A DNA stretch of 64,000 bases from Halorubrum laminariae. Lineage in GTDB: Archaea > Halobacteriota > Halobacteria > Halobacteriales > Haloferacaceae. The notes beneath the pieces were generated by a model. It saw only the letters and a program-made list of their open reading frames with translations, did not search any database and was not told where the DNA came from. Both the position numbers and the translations under genes were made by a program. Below, one piece after another: positions 26,761 through 37,239 of the stretch. Where the stretch lies: positions 30,295-94,294 of the forward strand of contig NZ_JANHDL010000012.1 of the NCBI RefSeq assembly GCF_024494655.1. The letters run 5' to 3'. How positions within the stretch are numbered: position 1 is the stretch's first letter; each line of letters opens with the position of its first letter.

Positions 26761-26857
26761 TTCTATATAAACCTTTTGCTGGCAGTGTGCGAAATCGCCA
26801 CACGGGGGCGGTTATACTGCTGGTGTGTGGCTCATTATCACAGGTGTTTATATAGAA
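26761..26857. promoter_or_regulatory. Mirror-image TATA boxes upstream of the thermosome
   Basis: GTTTATATAGAA occurs on the minus strand at 26761-26772, correctly placed for the thermosome. The identical 12 bases occur on the plus strand at 26846-26857, facing the other way. The second would fire toward the 3' end of hemL, where no plus-strand gene is apparent, so it may drive a non-coding or antisense transcript, or act as a regulator site. Confidence 0.45.
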
Positions 26858-26919
26858 CGACAGACAGTCAGAAGCGCCGCAGTCGGTGCGATATAACGAG
26901 ACGAACGGTACGAGACCGA

Positions 26920-28257
<1,338 letters not shown>

Positions 28258-28421
28258 GCCCCGGGGTTGGATCGGGAGGGTGAAAGTAGTTGCCGACCCG
28301 TCGCCGCGGCTAGTCGGCGTGAGGTCGATTAAAAAAAGCCACGTTAGTTCGTCGGATCGATCGCCTGCGACGGAATCACGTTGAACGTCGCGCCGGCGTC
28401 ATACTGAACGCCGCGCCGTCG

Positions 28422-30140
28422 TCACACCGCCTCCGGACCGGTCGCGCCGGTGCGGACCTGCAACGCGTCCTCGACGGGCATGATGAACACCTTTCCGTCG
28501 CCGGGCTCGCCGGTCTTGGCGGCGTCGGCGATGGCGTTTGCGACCTCGTCGGCCGGAATGTCGGCGACGACGATGTCGATTTTTACCTTCTGGTGGAGGT
28601 CGACCGTGAACTCCTCACCGCGCCACTGTCCCTTCTTGGCGGGCTGGCTACCACGGCCGGAGACGTTCGTGACGGTGAGCGATGGCGCGTTGATCTCTGC
28701 GAGTGCCTGCTTGATCGCACCGAGCTTGTCGGGCCGAACGACTGCCGTGACCATCTTTATCTCCGTGCCGGCTTCCTCGCCGCCGTCAGCGCGCGGAGAG
28801 TCGTCGGTCGTGTCGACCACTGCGGGGCCGCCGTCGGTCGCCACGCGGTCGCCGCCGAATTCGGGGTAGGTCTCGACGCCGTGTTCGGAGATGTCGAGGC
28901 CCTCCTGTTCGTGTTCCGGGGTGACGCGTGCCTCGCCGACCAGCTTGAGGACGTACCAGACGACGGCGGTCGCGGTGAGGGTCCACCCGCCGATGATGAC
29001 GACGCCGACTAACTGAGCGATGAAGTGGGCCCCGACGCCGCTACTGAGCTGTCCGGGAGCGGCCACGAACGGGAACAGCAGGGTTCCGAGAACGCCGGCG
29101 CTGCCGTGGACCGGGAACACCGCACAGACATCATCGATCTTGAGCGTGTCCGAGACGAAGTCGAAGACGATCGGGAGCTGTGCGCCGGCGAGCCCGCCGA
29201 CGACGAGCGCGCCCCACCACGCCGTGGTGTCCGGAATAGCAGTGATCCCGACCAGCCCCGCGAGGAGGCCGTTCGCGACGTAGAGCGTGTCGACCTTGCC
29301 GTTCCGCAGCCACACGACGAGCGCGGCCCCGATCCCACCGGACGCCATCGCGATGGTCGTCCCCATCGCGACGAGGTTGACGGTCATGGTGTTGAACATG
29401 CCGCCGCTAACCACAGAGGCTGTCCCGACGTTGAAGCCGTACCAGCCGAACGCGAGGATGAGCGTCCCGAGGGCGGCGAACGTCAGCGAGTGGCCGGGAA
29501 TTACGTTCGTCGAGCCGTCCTCGCTGTAGCGGTCCATCCGCGGGCCGAGCACGGCCGCGGCAGTGAGCCCGGCGATACCGCCCATACCGTGGACGATCAT
29601 GCCGCCAGCGAAGTCGTGGAAGGCGGTTCCGGTCAGCTGGGCGACGAGTCCGTCACCGGAGGCCGACCACGTGAACGCGATGACCATCGGGTAGATGACT
29701 GCGGCCAGCAGGAAGGTGTAGGTGACGTACGCGCGCAGCTTCGCGCGACCGGCGACCGCGCCGGAGACGATGGTTGCCGCCGTCATCGCGAAGACAGCGC
29801 CGTAGAGCCAGTTGACGTACGGGCCGACAACGCCCTCCTCGACGGCAAGTTCACCGCCGGAGAACAGCGTCCCAGCCACGGAGACGGGACCGCCGGAGCC
29901 GCTCATCACGCTGGTGAACGCCGTCCCGATGAGGAAGAACACCGTCACCCCGACGCTCCACGTCAGGAGGTTCTTCGTCAGCTGGTTGGCGACGTTCTTC
30001 GAGCGAACCTGCCCCGCTTCGAGCATGGCGAAGCCGGCGTGCATGAAGAAGATGAGGAACGTCACGACGAGGATCCACGTCCCGTTCAGTGCGGATGCGA
30101 ACGTACTCGGATCGACGCTCGCGAGAACGCCGGTCGTCAC
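28422..30140 (-). CDS. Ammonium transporter Amt fused to a C-terminal P-II domain
   Basis: A 572-residue fusion. Residues about 1-400 form an Amt channel with 11 TM segments ([47 protein letters not shown]). An acidic linker (about 405-458) joins to a P-II/GlnK domain from about 461 ([19 protein letters not shown] ... VKIDIVVAD ... [17 protein letters not shown]). P-II normally plugs Amt when nitrogen is rich; here it is tethered. The T-loop has RGEEFTVD, so the usual uridylylated Tyr is Phe (about F511). GTG start at 30140, with GAGGTGG just upstream. Confidence 0.93.
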   Translation of the reverse strand: MTTGVLASVDPSTFASALNGTWILVVTFLIFFMHAGFAMLEAGQVRSKNVANQLTKNLLTWSVGVTVFFLIGTAFTSVMSGSGGPVSVAGTLFSGGELAVEEGVVGPYVNWLYGAVFAMTAATIVSGAVAGRAKLRAYVTYTFLLAAVIYPMVIAFTWSASGDGLVAQLTGTAFHDFAGGMIVHGMGGIAGLTAAAVLGPRMDRYSEDGSTNVIPGHSLTFAALGTLILAFGWYGFNVGTASVVSGGMFNTMTVNLVAMGTTIAMASGGIGAALVVWLRNGKVDTLYVANGLLAGLVGITAIPDTTAWWGALVVGGLAGAQLPIVFDFVSDTLKIDDVCAVFPVHGSAGVLGTLLFPFVAAPGQLSSGVGAHFIAQLVGVVIIGGWTLTATAVVWYVLKLVGEARVTPEHEQEGLDISEHGVETYPEFGGDRVATDGGPAVVDTTDDSPRADGGEEAGTEIKMVTAVVRPDKLGAIKQALAEINAPSLTVTNVSGRGSQPAKKGQWRGEEFTVDLHQKVKIDIVVADIPADEVANAIADAAKTGEPGDGKVFIMPVEDALQVRTGATGPEAV

Positions 30141-30663
30141 GAGGCAACCACCTCTACTGACCGTTCGTTCGTTGAGCGACGCGTTTCATTCGTGTTCATG
30201 TGCTGAATCACATTACAACCCCGGGAAAGGGAATCATATAAATGCTTGAGTTGAAACACCAAATAAATTAGAAGGATAACACTAGATTTGTCCAATATAC
30301 TATAGACTCAATTGTATATAAGGACGTAAGTTGCGGGATTATCTGGTAATTCTTGCGCGATCGGCTGACAGATGTATTGTAAGAAATCCAACTAAAATGC
30401 ATGACTTCGCCGATTTGCCGCCTCACGACGACGCGCGCGGCCGCTGTCGGCGAGTATTGCCACATCGATCTATCGCCGAGCGGCACTGCGTGCGTCGGTC
30501 TCGTCTTGTGACGTGCCGAGACGGGCGATACCGACCGTCTCACGAAACAGACATAGAAGTGTACGTTTGTCTACCCTGTGGTCGTCCGATCGGCAGTACG
30601 TCCACCGTCTCTCAAAATGGCGTTTCGTTCGCCGATCTGTGTCTGACTCTCGATGCGACCCAG
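30141..30663. other. AT-rich intergenic interval with an orphan TATA box
   Basis: About 520 bp between amt and radA. From about 30230 to 30420 the DNA is strikingly AT-rich (18 G/C in 30241-30300) compared with the genome. TATATAAGG at 30315-30323 on the plus strand is a strong promoter-like box with no convincing gene behind it; the plus-strand reading from 30331 soon becomes antisense to radA. It could hold a small RNA, regulatory DNA for amt, or a relic of foreign DNA. Confidence 0.45.
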
Positions 30664-31695
30664 CTACTCCGGCTTCAGTCCTTCGCCCTGCACGCGCATC
30701 ACCGCCTCGCCGTCGGCGAGGTTCGGCGCGTCGACGAGCCGGACGATCCGCTTGTTCCCCTTCGACTTTCGGAGGTAGATCCGGAATGTAGAGGCGTGCC
30801 CGAGGATGTTTCCGCCGATGGCTTGGGTCGGGTCACCGAAGTAGGAGTCGGGATTCGACGCGACCTGGTTGGTGACGAGGATGGCGGTGTTGTACAGGTC
30901 GCCGAGCCGCATCAGGTCGTGAAGGTGTTTGTTGAGCTTCTGCTGGCGCTCGGCGAGTTCCCCTCGACCGACGTACTCAGCGCGGAAATGGGCGGTAAGA
31001 GAGTCGACACAGACGATTCGGATCGGCCACTCGCTTTCTTCGTGTTCGCCCGCGAGTTCCTTGGCCTTCTCTGCGAGGAGGATCTGGTGGTTGGAGTTGA
31101 ACGCCTTCGCGACGTGGATCTGATCTAAGAACGCCGCGATGAGTTCCTCCATCGCTTCCTCGTCCGCGGGCGTGCCTTCGATCTCGCGTCGCTCCATCTC
31201 CTCGGCGAGAATCTCGTCGTCGAGGCCGCGGACCATGTCGTCGATCCGCTCCGGCCGGAACGTGTCCTCGGAGTCGACGAAGATACAGCCGCCGTCGAGC
31301 CCGCCGTTCTCCGGCGGAAGCTGCACGTTGACCGCCATCTGGTGGGTGACCTGCGACTTCCCGGAGCCGAACTCGCCGTACACCTCGGTGATCGATTGGG
31401 TCTCGATGCCGCCGCCGAGCAGGTCGTCGACTTCGTCGATCTGCCACGAGAGCTTGCCGATCTCCTGTCGGCGTTCCAACACGCTCGCGCCCGTCTCGAA
31501 CCCACCCACGTCGGCGGCGTCGCGGGCGGCGTTGATGATATCGGACGCCGACGACTCGCCGATGTCGGCGGTGTTGGACATCTCGCCGGGGCTCGCGACG
31601 GCAATCGACTGATAGCTCTCGAATCCGTTCTCGACGAGCTTGTCTGCGGTCGCGGGGCCGACGCCGGGGAGGTCTTCGAGTTCGTCTTCAGGCAT
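30664..31695 (-). CDS. radA: DNA repair and recombination protein RadA
   Basis: A 343-residue archaeal RecA/Rad51. The N-terminal helix-hairpin-helix part is [29 protein letters not shown]; Walker A is GEFGSGKS at 107-114; Walker B-type [17 protein letters not shown] cap/strand-exchange loops follow, with [26 protein letters not shown]. It forms filaments on ssDNA and drives strand exchange. The insertion [26 protein letters not shown] is typical of haloarchaea. TATAAAG at about 31723-31729 (minus strand) plus GGGAGGGG before the ATG. Confidence 0.98.
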   Translation of the reverse strand: MPEDELEDLPGVGPATADKLVENGFESYQSIAVASPGEMSNTADIGESSASDIINAARDAADVGGFETGASVLERRQEIGKLSWQIDEVDDLLGGGIETQSITEVYGEFGSGKSQVTHQMAVNVQLPPENGGLDGGCIFVDSEDTFRPERIDDMVRGLDDEILAEEMERREIEGTPADEEAMEELIAAFLDQIHVAKAFNSNHQILLAEKAKELAGEHEESEWPIRIVCVDSLTAHFRAEYVGRGELAERQQKLNKHLHDLMRLGDLYNTAILVTNQVASNPDSYFGDPTQAIGGNILGHASTFRIYLRKSKGNKRIVRLVDAPNLADGEAVMRVQGEGLKPE

Positions 31696-31917
31696 GTACC
31701 CCTCCCTTGCTCGCCATCGGGTATAAAGTCTGGTTTACACCCGAGTGAAAGTGAAATCTCGCCGTCAGACGGTCGGTCCCTGGTGTGACAGCCGTCGAAC
31801 GCCTCCGCGTCGATCGCGGGAGTTGATCGCCCGGCGAAACTGGTCGGGTTGCGGACTGCGACCGCGCTTTAGCGGCCCGGTACTCCGGTGGTCCGGTGAA
31901 CCGACGGTATCGCGATG

Positions 31918-32418
31918 TCAGAACTCGACGCGGCGGACGTAGTCGAGGTCGCGGATCTCGACGAGCAGCTCGCCCGAGAGGTCGGCGTCGGTTATGACGT
32001 ACAGCTTCGGGTCGTCGGTGAACTCGGGATCCTCGCTCAACACCTGTCGGATCGAGACGCCGTGATCGGCCATGATCCCGGTCACTTCGGCGACGATTCC
32101 GGCCTCATCGGCGGCCGCGACCTCGATTGTGAGCACCGTGAGATCGAGGACCGGTGCCAGATCCATCAGACTCGGCACCGACGAGATGTTGGTGAAGATA
32201 CGCTTCAGTTCCGGATCGTCCAAGATCGCGTCCGTCGTCGAGTCGACCACGCGCCGGTCGACATCGAGCTCGCGCGCGATTCCGGTGTAGGGGATTTCGA
32301 TTCCGCCGGAGACCACGCGCCCCTCCTCGTTGACCGAGAAGCCGCGCTCCAAGAAAAGCCGGATGACGGCCTGTTGGCTGGGTGACCCCTCGAACTTTTC
32401 GAGGATCTCGTCGAACAT
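31918..32418 (-). CDS. HTH-ACT regulator of amino-acid metabolism
   Basis: A 166-residue protein. The first 70 residues look like a winged-helix part (QQAVIRLFLERGFSVNEEGRVV ... IARELDVDRRVVDSTTDAIL), followed by an ACT domain (LTVLTIEVAAADEAGIVAEVTGIMADHGVSIRQVLSEDPEFTDDPKLYVITD) that would bind an amino acid. Archaeal families with this layout are annotated as amino-acid-binding regulators. It is upstream of radA, same strand, but 220 bp apart. DNA target unknown. Confidence 0.85.
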   Translation of the reverse strand: MFDEILEKFEGSPSQQAVIRLFLERGFSVNEEGRVVSGGIEIPYTGIARELDVDRRVVDSTTDAILDDPELKRIFTNISSVPSLMDLAPVLDLTVLTIEVAAADEAGIVAEVTGIMADHGVSIRQVLSEDPEFTDDPKLYVITDADLSGELLVEIRDLDYVRRVEF

Positions 32419-32599
32419 TCGTTACTGCGGGTGGTCCCCGCTCGGTGTTAAAGAGCCGGGTAGTGAGGGCGAACCACTTCGAGAGGCGCGGGTGCTGAAT
32501 CGACGAAGCGGATCGGTCGAGTGCGCCGTGCCGAGTCCTCGCGACCACTTCCGCTCCGGCACCCGACTCCTTTTATTTTGAGCCGTCGAACTCAGTCCC

Positions 32600-34786
32600 G
32601 TGTCAGAACCGTCGCATCTGCGGTTCTTCCCGTACGAGGAACCCTACCCGAACCAGCGCGAGGCGATGGACAGGGTCGCCAACGCGCTGGACAGGGGCCA
32701 AGACGTGCTGTTCGAGGGCGCGCCCGGGACGGGAAAGACCCTCTCCGCGCTCGTGCCCGCGCTCGACCACGCCCGCGAGCACGACCGCACGGTGGTCATC
32801 ACCACCAACGTCCACCAGCAGATGCGTCAGTTCGTCGAGGACGCCCGCGCGATAACGCGCGAAGAGCCGATCCGCGCGGTCGTCTTCAAGGGGAAGTCCT
32901 CGATGTGTCACATCGACGTTGACTACCAGGAGTGTCAGACGCTCAGAGACACCACGCGCGATCTGGTCGAGACCGAAAGCGAGGTTCGCGAACTGGAGGC
33001 GCGTCAACGCGAACTGCTGGCCGAGAGCCGCGAGGGCGACGCGGGCGCGGCGGAGGCTCGCGAGTCGGTCATGGAGGCGCTCGACGACTTGGAAGACGAG
33101 ATCGACGAGTACGAGACCGCAAACGTCTGTGCGCACTACAGAAACAACCTCACGCGAGACACGGACGACTTCTTCGCGTGGCTCTTCGAGGACGTTCGCA
33201 CGCCCGAGGGCGTGTACGCGTACGCGGACGAGCGAGACCTGTGTGGCTACGAGCTGCTCAAAGAGGGTATGGAGGGCGTCGACCTCGTCGTCTGTAACTA
33301 CCACCACCTGCTCGACCCCCAGATCAGAGAGCAGTTCTTCCGGTGGATCGACCGCGACCCCTCCGAGATCGTGACCGTGTTCGACGAGGCGCACAACGTC
33401 GAAGACGCCGCCCGCGACCACGCCACCCGGACGCTGACCGAGAACACCCTCGACGCGGCTCTCGACGAACTCGACGAGAGCGACGACTCACGTGCCGGGG
33501 CGGCCGAGAACGTGCTTCGGGCGTTCCGCGACGCGCTCGCGGAGACCTACGACGACGCGCTCGGCTTCGGCGACCGCGAGTCGATAGGCGAGAACTGGGA
33601 GGACGTGTCGATAGCGAACGACGACCGCCGCGACGACCTCACGCTCGCCTTCCTCCGCCGCTACGAGGGGGCGGGGATCGATACCGAGACGGAACTCGCC
33701 GTCCAGCTCGGACAGGCGATAGACGAGGAGTACGAGCGTCGCTACCGAGACGGCGAGACGACTACGCGAAGCGAGTCACAGACGCTTCAGGCCGCTCGCT
33801 TCGTCTCGACGTGGATGGACGAGGGGACGGAACTCGGCCAGTACCCCGTCGTCTCCGTTCGCCGCGACGGGGCGACGGAGGAGGTGTACGGTTGCGCGGA
33901 ACTGTACACGTGCATTCCCCGCCGAATCACTGCCGAACTGTTCGACGAGGTCGCCGCCTCGGTGCTGATGAGCGCGACGCTTCGCCCGTTCGACGTGACC
34001 GAGGAGGTGCTTGGCCTGTCCGACGCGGCGTCGATCGCGTACGGGATGGCCTATCCCGAAGCGAACCGCCGGACGTTCGCGGTCGACGTTCCGCCGCTGT
34101 TCTCCTCGGAGCGCAACGACCCGGAGACGCAGACGACCGTGGCCGCCCTCCTTCGAGACGCAATCCGATTCACGCCGGGGAACACGCTCGCGTTCTTCCC
34201 GACGTACGCCGAGGCGGAGCGATACTACGAGCGTCTCGACGGCAACCGCTCCGACACCGCGGACCTCGGTGACCTTCACCTTGACGGCCCCGATGAGGAC
34301 GAAGAGCAACTCCGCCAGCAGTTCGTCGACAGCGAGAACGCGACGCTTTTCACCTCGCTCTGGGGGACGCTCGCCGAGGGCGTGAGCTTCGACGGCGACG
34401 ACGCCCGGACGGTCATCGTCGTCGGCGTTCCCTACCCCCATCTCTCGGATCGGATGGAGGCGGTCCAGTCCGCGTACGACAGGGCGTTCTCCGACCGCAA
34501 CCGCAGCCGCGACCCGGGATGGACGTACGCGGTCGAAGTTCCGACGATCCGCAAGACGCGGCAGGCCCTCGGGAGGGTCGTCCGCGGACCGGACGACTTC
34601 GGCGTCCGTATCCTCGCCGACCGCCGCTACACGACGGCAGACATGGGAAAATACTCCGTTCGCGGATCGTTCCCGCCGGAGGAGCGCGAGGAACTACTCG
34701 ATGTCGACCCGACAAAACTGAAGTTCGCGATGCTGAACTTCTACGGCGACCACGACGCGTACGACGGGCCGCCGCCGGAGCCGTGA
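32600..34786 (+). CDS. XPD/Rad3-like Fe-S DNA helicase
   Basis: A 728-residue superfamily-2 helicase. Walker A GAPGTGKT at 40-47; DEAH box at 262-265 (VFDEAHNVE); C-terminal helicase motifs with ALGRVVRGPDDFG. Four cysteines in the first domain (C103, C112, C177, C215) fit the cluster-binding set of XPD/DinG relatives; exact pairing is inferred. The start is a GTG at 32600, with TTTTATTT (32572-32579) about 25-27 nt upstream, so probably leaderless. It likely acts in nucleotide-excision repair. Confidence 0.93.
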   Translation: MSEPSHLRFFPYEEPYPNQREAMDRVANALDRGQDVLFEGAPGTGKTLSALVPALDHAREHDRTVVITTNVHQQMRQFVEDARAITREEPIRAVVFKGKSSMCHIDVDYQECQTLRDTTRDLVETESEVRELEARQRELLAESREGDAGAAEARESVMEALDDLEDEIDEYETANVCAHYRNNLTRDTDDFFAWLFEDVRTPEGVYAYADERDLCGYELLKEGMEGVDLVVCNYHHLLDPQIREQFFRWIDRDPSEIVTVFDEAHNVEDAARDHATRTLTENTLDAALDELDESDDSRAGAAENVLRAFRDALAETYDDALGFGDRESIGENWEDVSIANDDRRDDLTLAFLRRYEGAGIDTETELAVQLGQAIDEEYERRYRDGETTTRSESQTLQAARFVSTWMDEGTELGQYPVVSVRRDGATEEVYGCAELYTCIPRRITAELFDEVAASVLMSATLRPFDVTEEVLGLSDAASIAYGMAYPEANRRTFAVDVPPLFSSERNDPETQTTVAALLRDAIRFTPGNTLAFFPTYAEAERYYERLDGNRSDTADLGDLHLDGPDEDEEQLRQQFVDSENATLFTSLWGTLAEGVSFDGDDARTVIVVGVPYPHLSDRMEAVQSAYDRAFSDRNRSRDPGWTYAVEVPTIRKTRQALGRVVRGPDDFGVRILADRRYTTADMGKYSVRGSFPPEEREELLDVDPTKLKFAMLNFYGDHDAYDGPPPEP

Positions 34787-34856
34787 GGCTGCACGGCCGC
34801 CAGCGCGGAGCGTAGCGTCACGGCCGGTACTCTGATGAGATCCTCATCCGGCCGGG

Positions 34857-35231
34857 TCACCCCGGCATCGACGCCACGAGCACCACGATTCCGAGGACGA
34901 TGATCCCGAGAAGCGTCGTGATCACCGCGTGGATCGCCGTCATCACGGCGACCGCGCGTCGGGGCTGGTCGTAGCTCCACGCGAACATGACGCCGTCGAC
35001 GAGGAGCGCGAGGGGGACGAGCAGCGCCTCGGTGACGGCGAACGCCCCGCCCACGACGCCGATCACCGCCGGAAGCGGCCCGATATAGAGCGCGCGTCGG
35101 GGATCGACGTCGCCGAGGACGTTCCGCGCGGCGAGATGTGCGGTGATCGAGAGGAACGCGGCGAACACGAGCGTGGTTCCCAGTACCGATATCGGCGTGA
35201 CCGCCTGCATCGGGACCACCTGAAGGGTCAT
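34857..35231 (-). CDS. Four-TM haloarchaeal membrane protein (DUF7473-like)
   Basis: A 124-residue membrane protein with about four TM helices (13-35, 46-66, 67-87, 95-121) and short loops; the ALYIGPLPAVIG and RRAVAVMTAIHAVITTLLG segments recall a small family I associate with DUF7473. Function unknown. It is on the minus strand, convergent with the helicase and just upstream of the TBP stop, 80 bp apart. Confidence 0.7.
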   Translation of the reverse strand: MTLQVVPMQAVTPISVLGTTLVFAAFLSITAHLAARNVLGDVDPRRALYIGPLPAVIGVVGGAFAVTEALLVPLALLVDGVMFAWSYDQPRRAVAVMTAIHAVITTLLGIIVLGIVVLVASMPG

Positions 35232-35313
35232 GACGGATGTACGCGCCGGCGGTAAAAGTGACCTCGGTCTCGGCGCGGCCGCGGGACCGACACGGGTGTC
35301 GCTCGTGACGCAC

Positions 35314-35871
35314 TCAGTCGAGCAGTCCGAGCCCGTCGAGTTCCTCGGTGATCACGTCGACGGCCGCGGCGGCGTCGTCCGGGCTCGTTCCGCCGGTGAT
35401 GACGAGCTTTCCGCTCCCAAAGAGCAGCGCGACGACATCGGGGTCGTCGATCCGGTAGACGAGCCCGGGGAACTGCTCCGGTTCGTACTCGATGTGTTCG
35501 AGCCCGAGGCCGATCGCGATCGCGTTCAGGTTGAGATCCTCGCCGAGATCGGCGGAGGTGACGATGTTCTGGACCGTGACCTCGGGGTCGCCGACGGGGA
35601 TCTGTAGCGCGCGGAGCTCCTCGAAGACGATGTCGAGACTCTCGTGGACGGCGTCGATGGAGTTCGCGCCGGTACAGACGATCTTGCCGGACCGGAAGAT
35701 GAGTGCGGCCGACTTCGGGTCGGCCGTGCGGTAGACGAGCCCGGGGAACTGTTCGGGGTCGTAGTCGGCACCTTCTAGATCCATCGCGACGCGCTGGAGA
35801 TCGAGTTCCTGATCGATCCCCGTGGAGGCAACGACGTTCTCGATCGTGATCGTCTCCTTCGGGTCGGCCAT
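35314..35871 (-). CDS. tbp: TATA-box-binding protein
   Basis: A 185-residue TBP of two direct repeats: IENVVASTGIDQELDLQRVAMDLEGADYDPEQFPGLVYR and VQNIVTSADLGEDLNLNAIAIGLGLEHIEYEPEQFPGLVYR, each with the Phe-containing DNA-kinking loops. It recruits TFB and RNA polymerase to promoters. Haloarchaea often carry several TBPs; this is the only one in the window. CCTTTTTATCC (35896-35906 on this strand) lies 25-30 nt upstream and is shared with the divergent methyltransferase gene. Confidence 0.98.
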   Translation of the reverse strand: MADPKETITIENVVASTGIDQELDLQRVAMDLEGADYDPEQFPGLVYRTADPKSAALIFRSGKIVCTGANSIDAVHESLDIVFEELRALQIPVGDPEVTVQNIVTSADLGEDLNLNAIAIGLGLEHIEYEPEQFPGLVYRIDDPDVVALLFGSGKLVITGGTSPDDAAAAVDVITEELDGLGLLD

Positions 35872-35895
35872 CACTGCTTCGACGCACGCTCGAAA

Positions 35896-35906
35896 TGGAT
35901 AAAAAG
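35896..35906. promoter_or_regulatory. Shared TATA region between tbp and trmG10-like gene
   Basis: GGATAAAAAGG reads as a TATA-like box on both strands: TTTTTAT toward tbp (ATG 35871, about 28 nt away) and ATAAAAAG toward the methyltransferase (start about 35932, about 28 nt away). The two genes therefore seem to share one AT-box, and TBP would act on its own promoter. Confidence 0.5.
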
Positions 35907-35931
35907 GTGGCTGGTCGGAATCGCTACGCTC

Positions 35932-37074
35932 TTGCGACCGGCCGCCGGACGCCGTGGCGTGTACTGGCTCGAACTCGCGGGCGAGGAGGACGCGTTCGCC
36001 GCGTACGAGGCGTCGACCGCGGCCGTCGGCGTCGACCTCCTTGCGCCTGGGATTGCGAGCGCGAGGAGCCTCGGCGGCGCTGCAACGGCCCGATTCGGGC
36101 CGCATGCGTCGTCGGTCGAGCATGCGTCGTCGGTCGGTCGGCTGGGGTACACGCGCGCCGCCCACGAGGCGATCGCCCGGACCGACGCCGACCTCGACGC
36201 GGCGGTTGCCGCGCTGGAGGCCGCCCCGATCGACCGGACCGGGACGGTGGCTGTCAGGGCCCGTAACGTCAGAAACACGACCGACATCTCGACGAGCGCG
36301 GCCGAACACATGCTCGGCGGCGTCCTCGTCGACCGCGGGTTCGATGTCGACCTCGACGATCCGGACCACGTCCTCCGTGCGCTGTTTTCGGCCGGCGACC
36401 GCGCCGATCACGCGGCGGTGGCGGGTGCCGATGGCGACGACGCGTCCGTCTGCGCGCTCGGCTGGGTCGCGGTCGAGGCCGCCCGCGACTTCGCCCCGAA
36501 GCCGACCGACCGGCCGTTCTTCCAGCCCGGGAGCATGGCCCCGGCCGACGCTCGCGCGTACGCTAACCTCGCGGGCGCGGCCCCCGGATGGACCCTCCTC
36601 GATCCCATGTGTGGCACCGGCGGCCTTCCGATCGAGGCGGCCCTCGTCGGTGCGGACGTGCTCGCCTGTGACGCACAGACGAAGATGGTCCGCGGGACAC
36701 GGGAGAACCTCCGAGCGTACGCGGGCGACGATTCCGACCGCGACCGCGTCAGAGACACCGCCGATCACGCTCGTCCCGCGTGGCACGTCGCGCGCGCCGA
36801 CGCCACCGCCCTTCCGATGGATGACGACGCCGTCGACGGGATCGCTTTCGACGCGCCGTACGGCCGGCAGTCGAAGATTGCCCGCCACGAACTGGCGGAC
36901 CTCGTCTCCGGCGCGCTCGCGGAGGCCGCGCGGGTCGCTCCCCGCGCGGTCGTGGTCGCGGACCGGGACTGGCGGGCCGAAGCGCGCGCGGCCGGCTGGG
37001 CGGTCGACGCCGTCTTCGAACGCCGAGTTCACCGGTCGCTGACGCGGCACGTGCTCGCGCTCGACCGCGAATGA
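35932..37074 (+). CDS. tRNA (guanine10-N2)-dimethyltransferase-like enzyme
   Basis: A 380-residue THUMP-plus-methyltransferase protein. N-terminal half: small THUMP-type domain with ARNVRNTTDISTSAAEHMLGG. C-terminal half: SAM-binding DPMCGTGGLPIEAALVGADVLACDAQ and the amino-methylase motif DAPYGRQS. It matches archaeal Trm-G10, which makes m2G/m2,2G at tRNA position 10. The start is uncertain: TTG 35932 fits leaderless spacing to the shared TATA box, while GTG 35959 (V/MYWLELAGEED) matches homologous N termini. Confidence 0.9.
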   Translation: MRPAAGRRGVYWLELAGEEDAFAAYEASTAAVGVDLLAPGIASARSLGGAATARFGPHASSVEHASSVGRLGYTRAAHEAIARTDADLDAAVAALEAAPIDRTGTVAVRARNVRNTTDISTSAAEHMLGGVLVDRGFDVDLDDPDHVLRALFSAGDRADHAAVAGADGDDASVCALGWVAVEAARDFAPKPTDRPFFQPGSMAPADARAYANLAGAAPGWTLLDPMCGTGGLPIEAALVGADVLACDAQTKMVRGTRENLRAYAGDDSDRDRVRDTADHARPAWHVARADATALPMDDDAVDGIAFDAPYGRQSKIARHELADLVSGALAEAARVAPRAVVVADRDWRAEARAAGWAVDAVFERRVHRSLTRHVLALDRE

Positions 37075-37239
37075 GCGGACCGGTCGGCCGACTCCTCCGG
37101 CGCGTCTCGGACGGATCCACCGTCCTGAGAGTGAACGTCCGCTCGTCGATTCCGGCGTGTTCCGCCGCGGTATCGCCGTATTTCAGTTTCACTCACCCTG
37201 CGGGCAACGGTTAAGTAGACGGCCTGACGTGGTGTGGAC

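Noticed and set aside
25331..26770. 479-codon plus-strand frame over the thermosome
   Set aside because: Antisense to a full-length chaperonin with intact ATP motifs; Val/Asp/Leu repeats are the mirror of its codons.
29025..30206. 393-codon plus-strand frame over amt
   Set aside because: Antisense to the Amt channel; Arg/Asp/His-rich with no family look.
30331..31128. 265-codon plus-strand frame over the amt-radA gap
   Set aside because: Starts in AT-rich DNA, then is antisense to radA; no coherent codon bias.
36749..37192. Minus-strand ORF starting MKLKYGDTAAEHAG upstream of orc
   Set aside because: The first 40 residues look protein-like, but the frame soon runs antisense through the methyltransferase as Arg/Pro-rich sequence. 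No stop suits a short gene.
37075..37239. Replication origin next to orc1/cdc6
   Set aside because: I looked for repeated ORB-like G-rich elements or a long AT-rich unwinding region in the gap and saw none.
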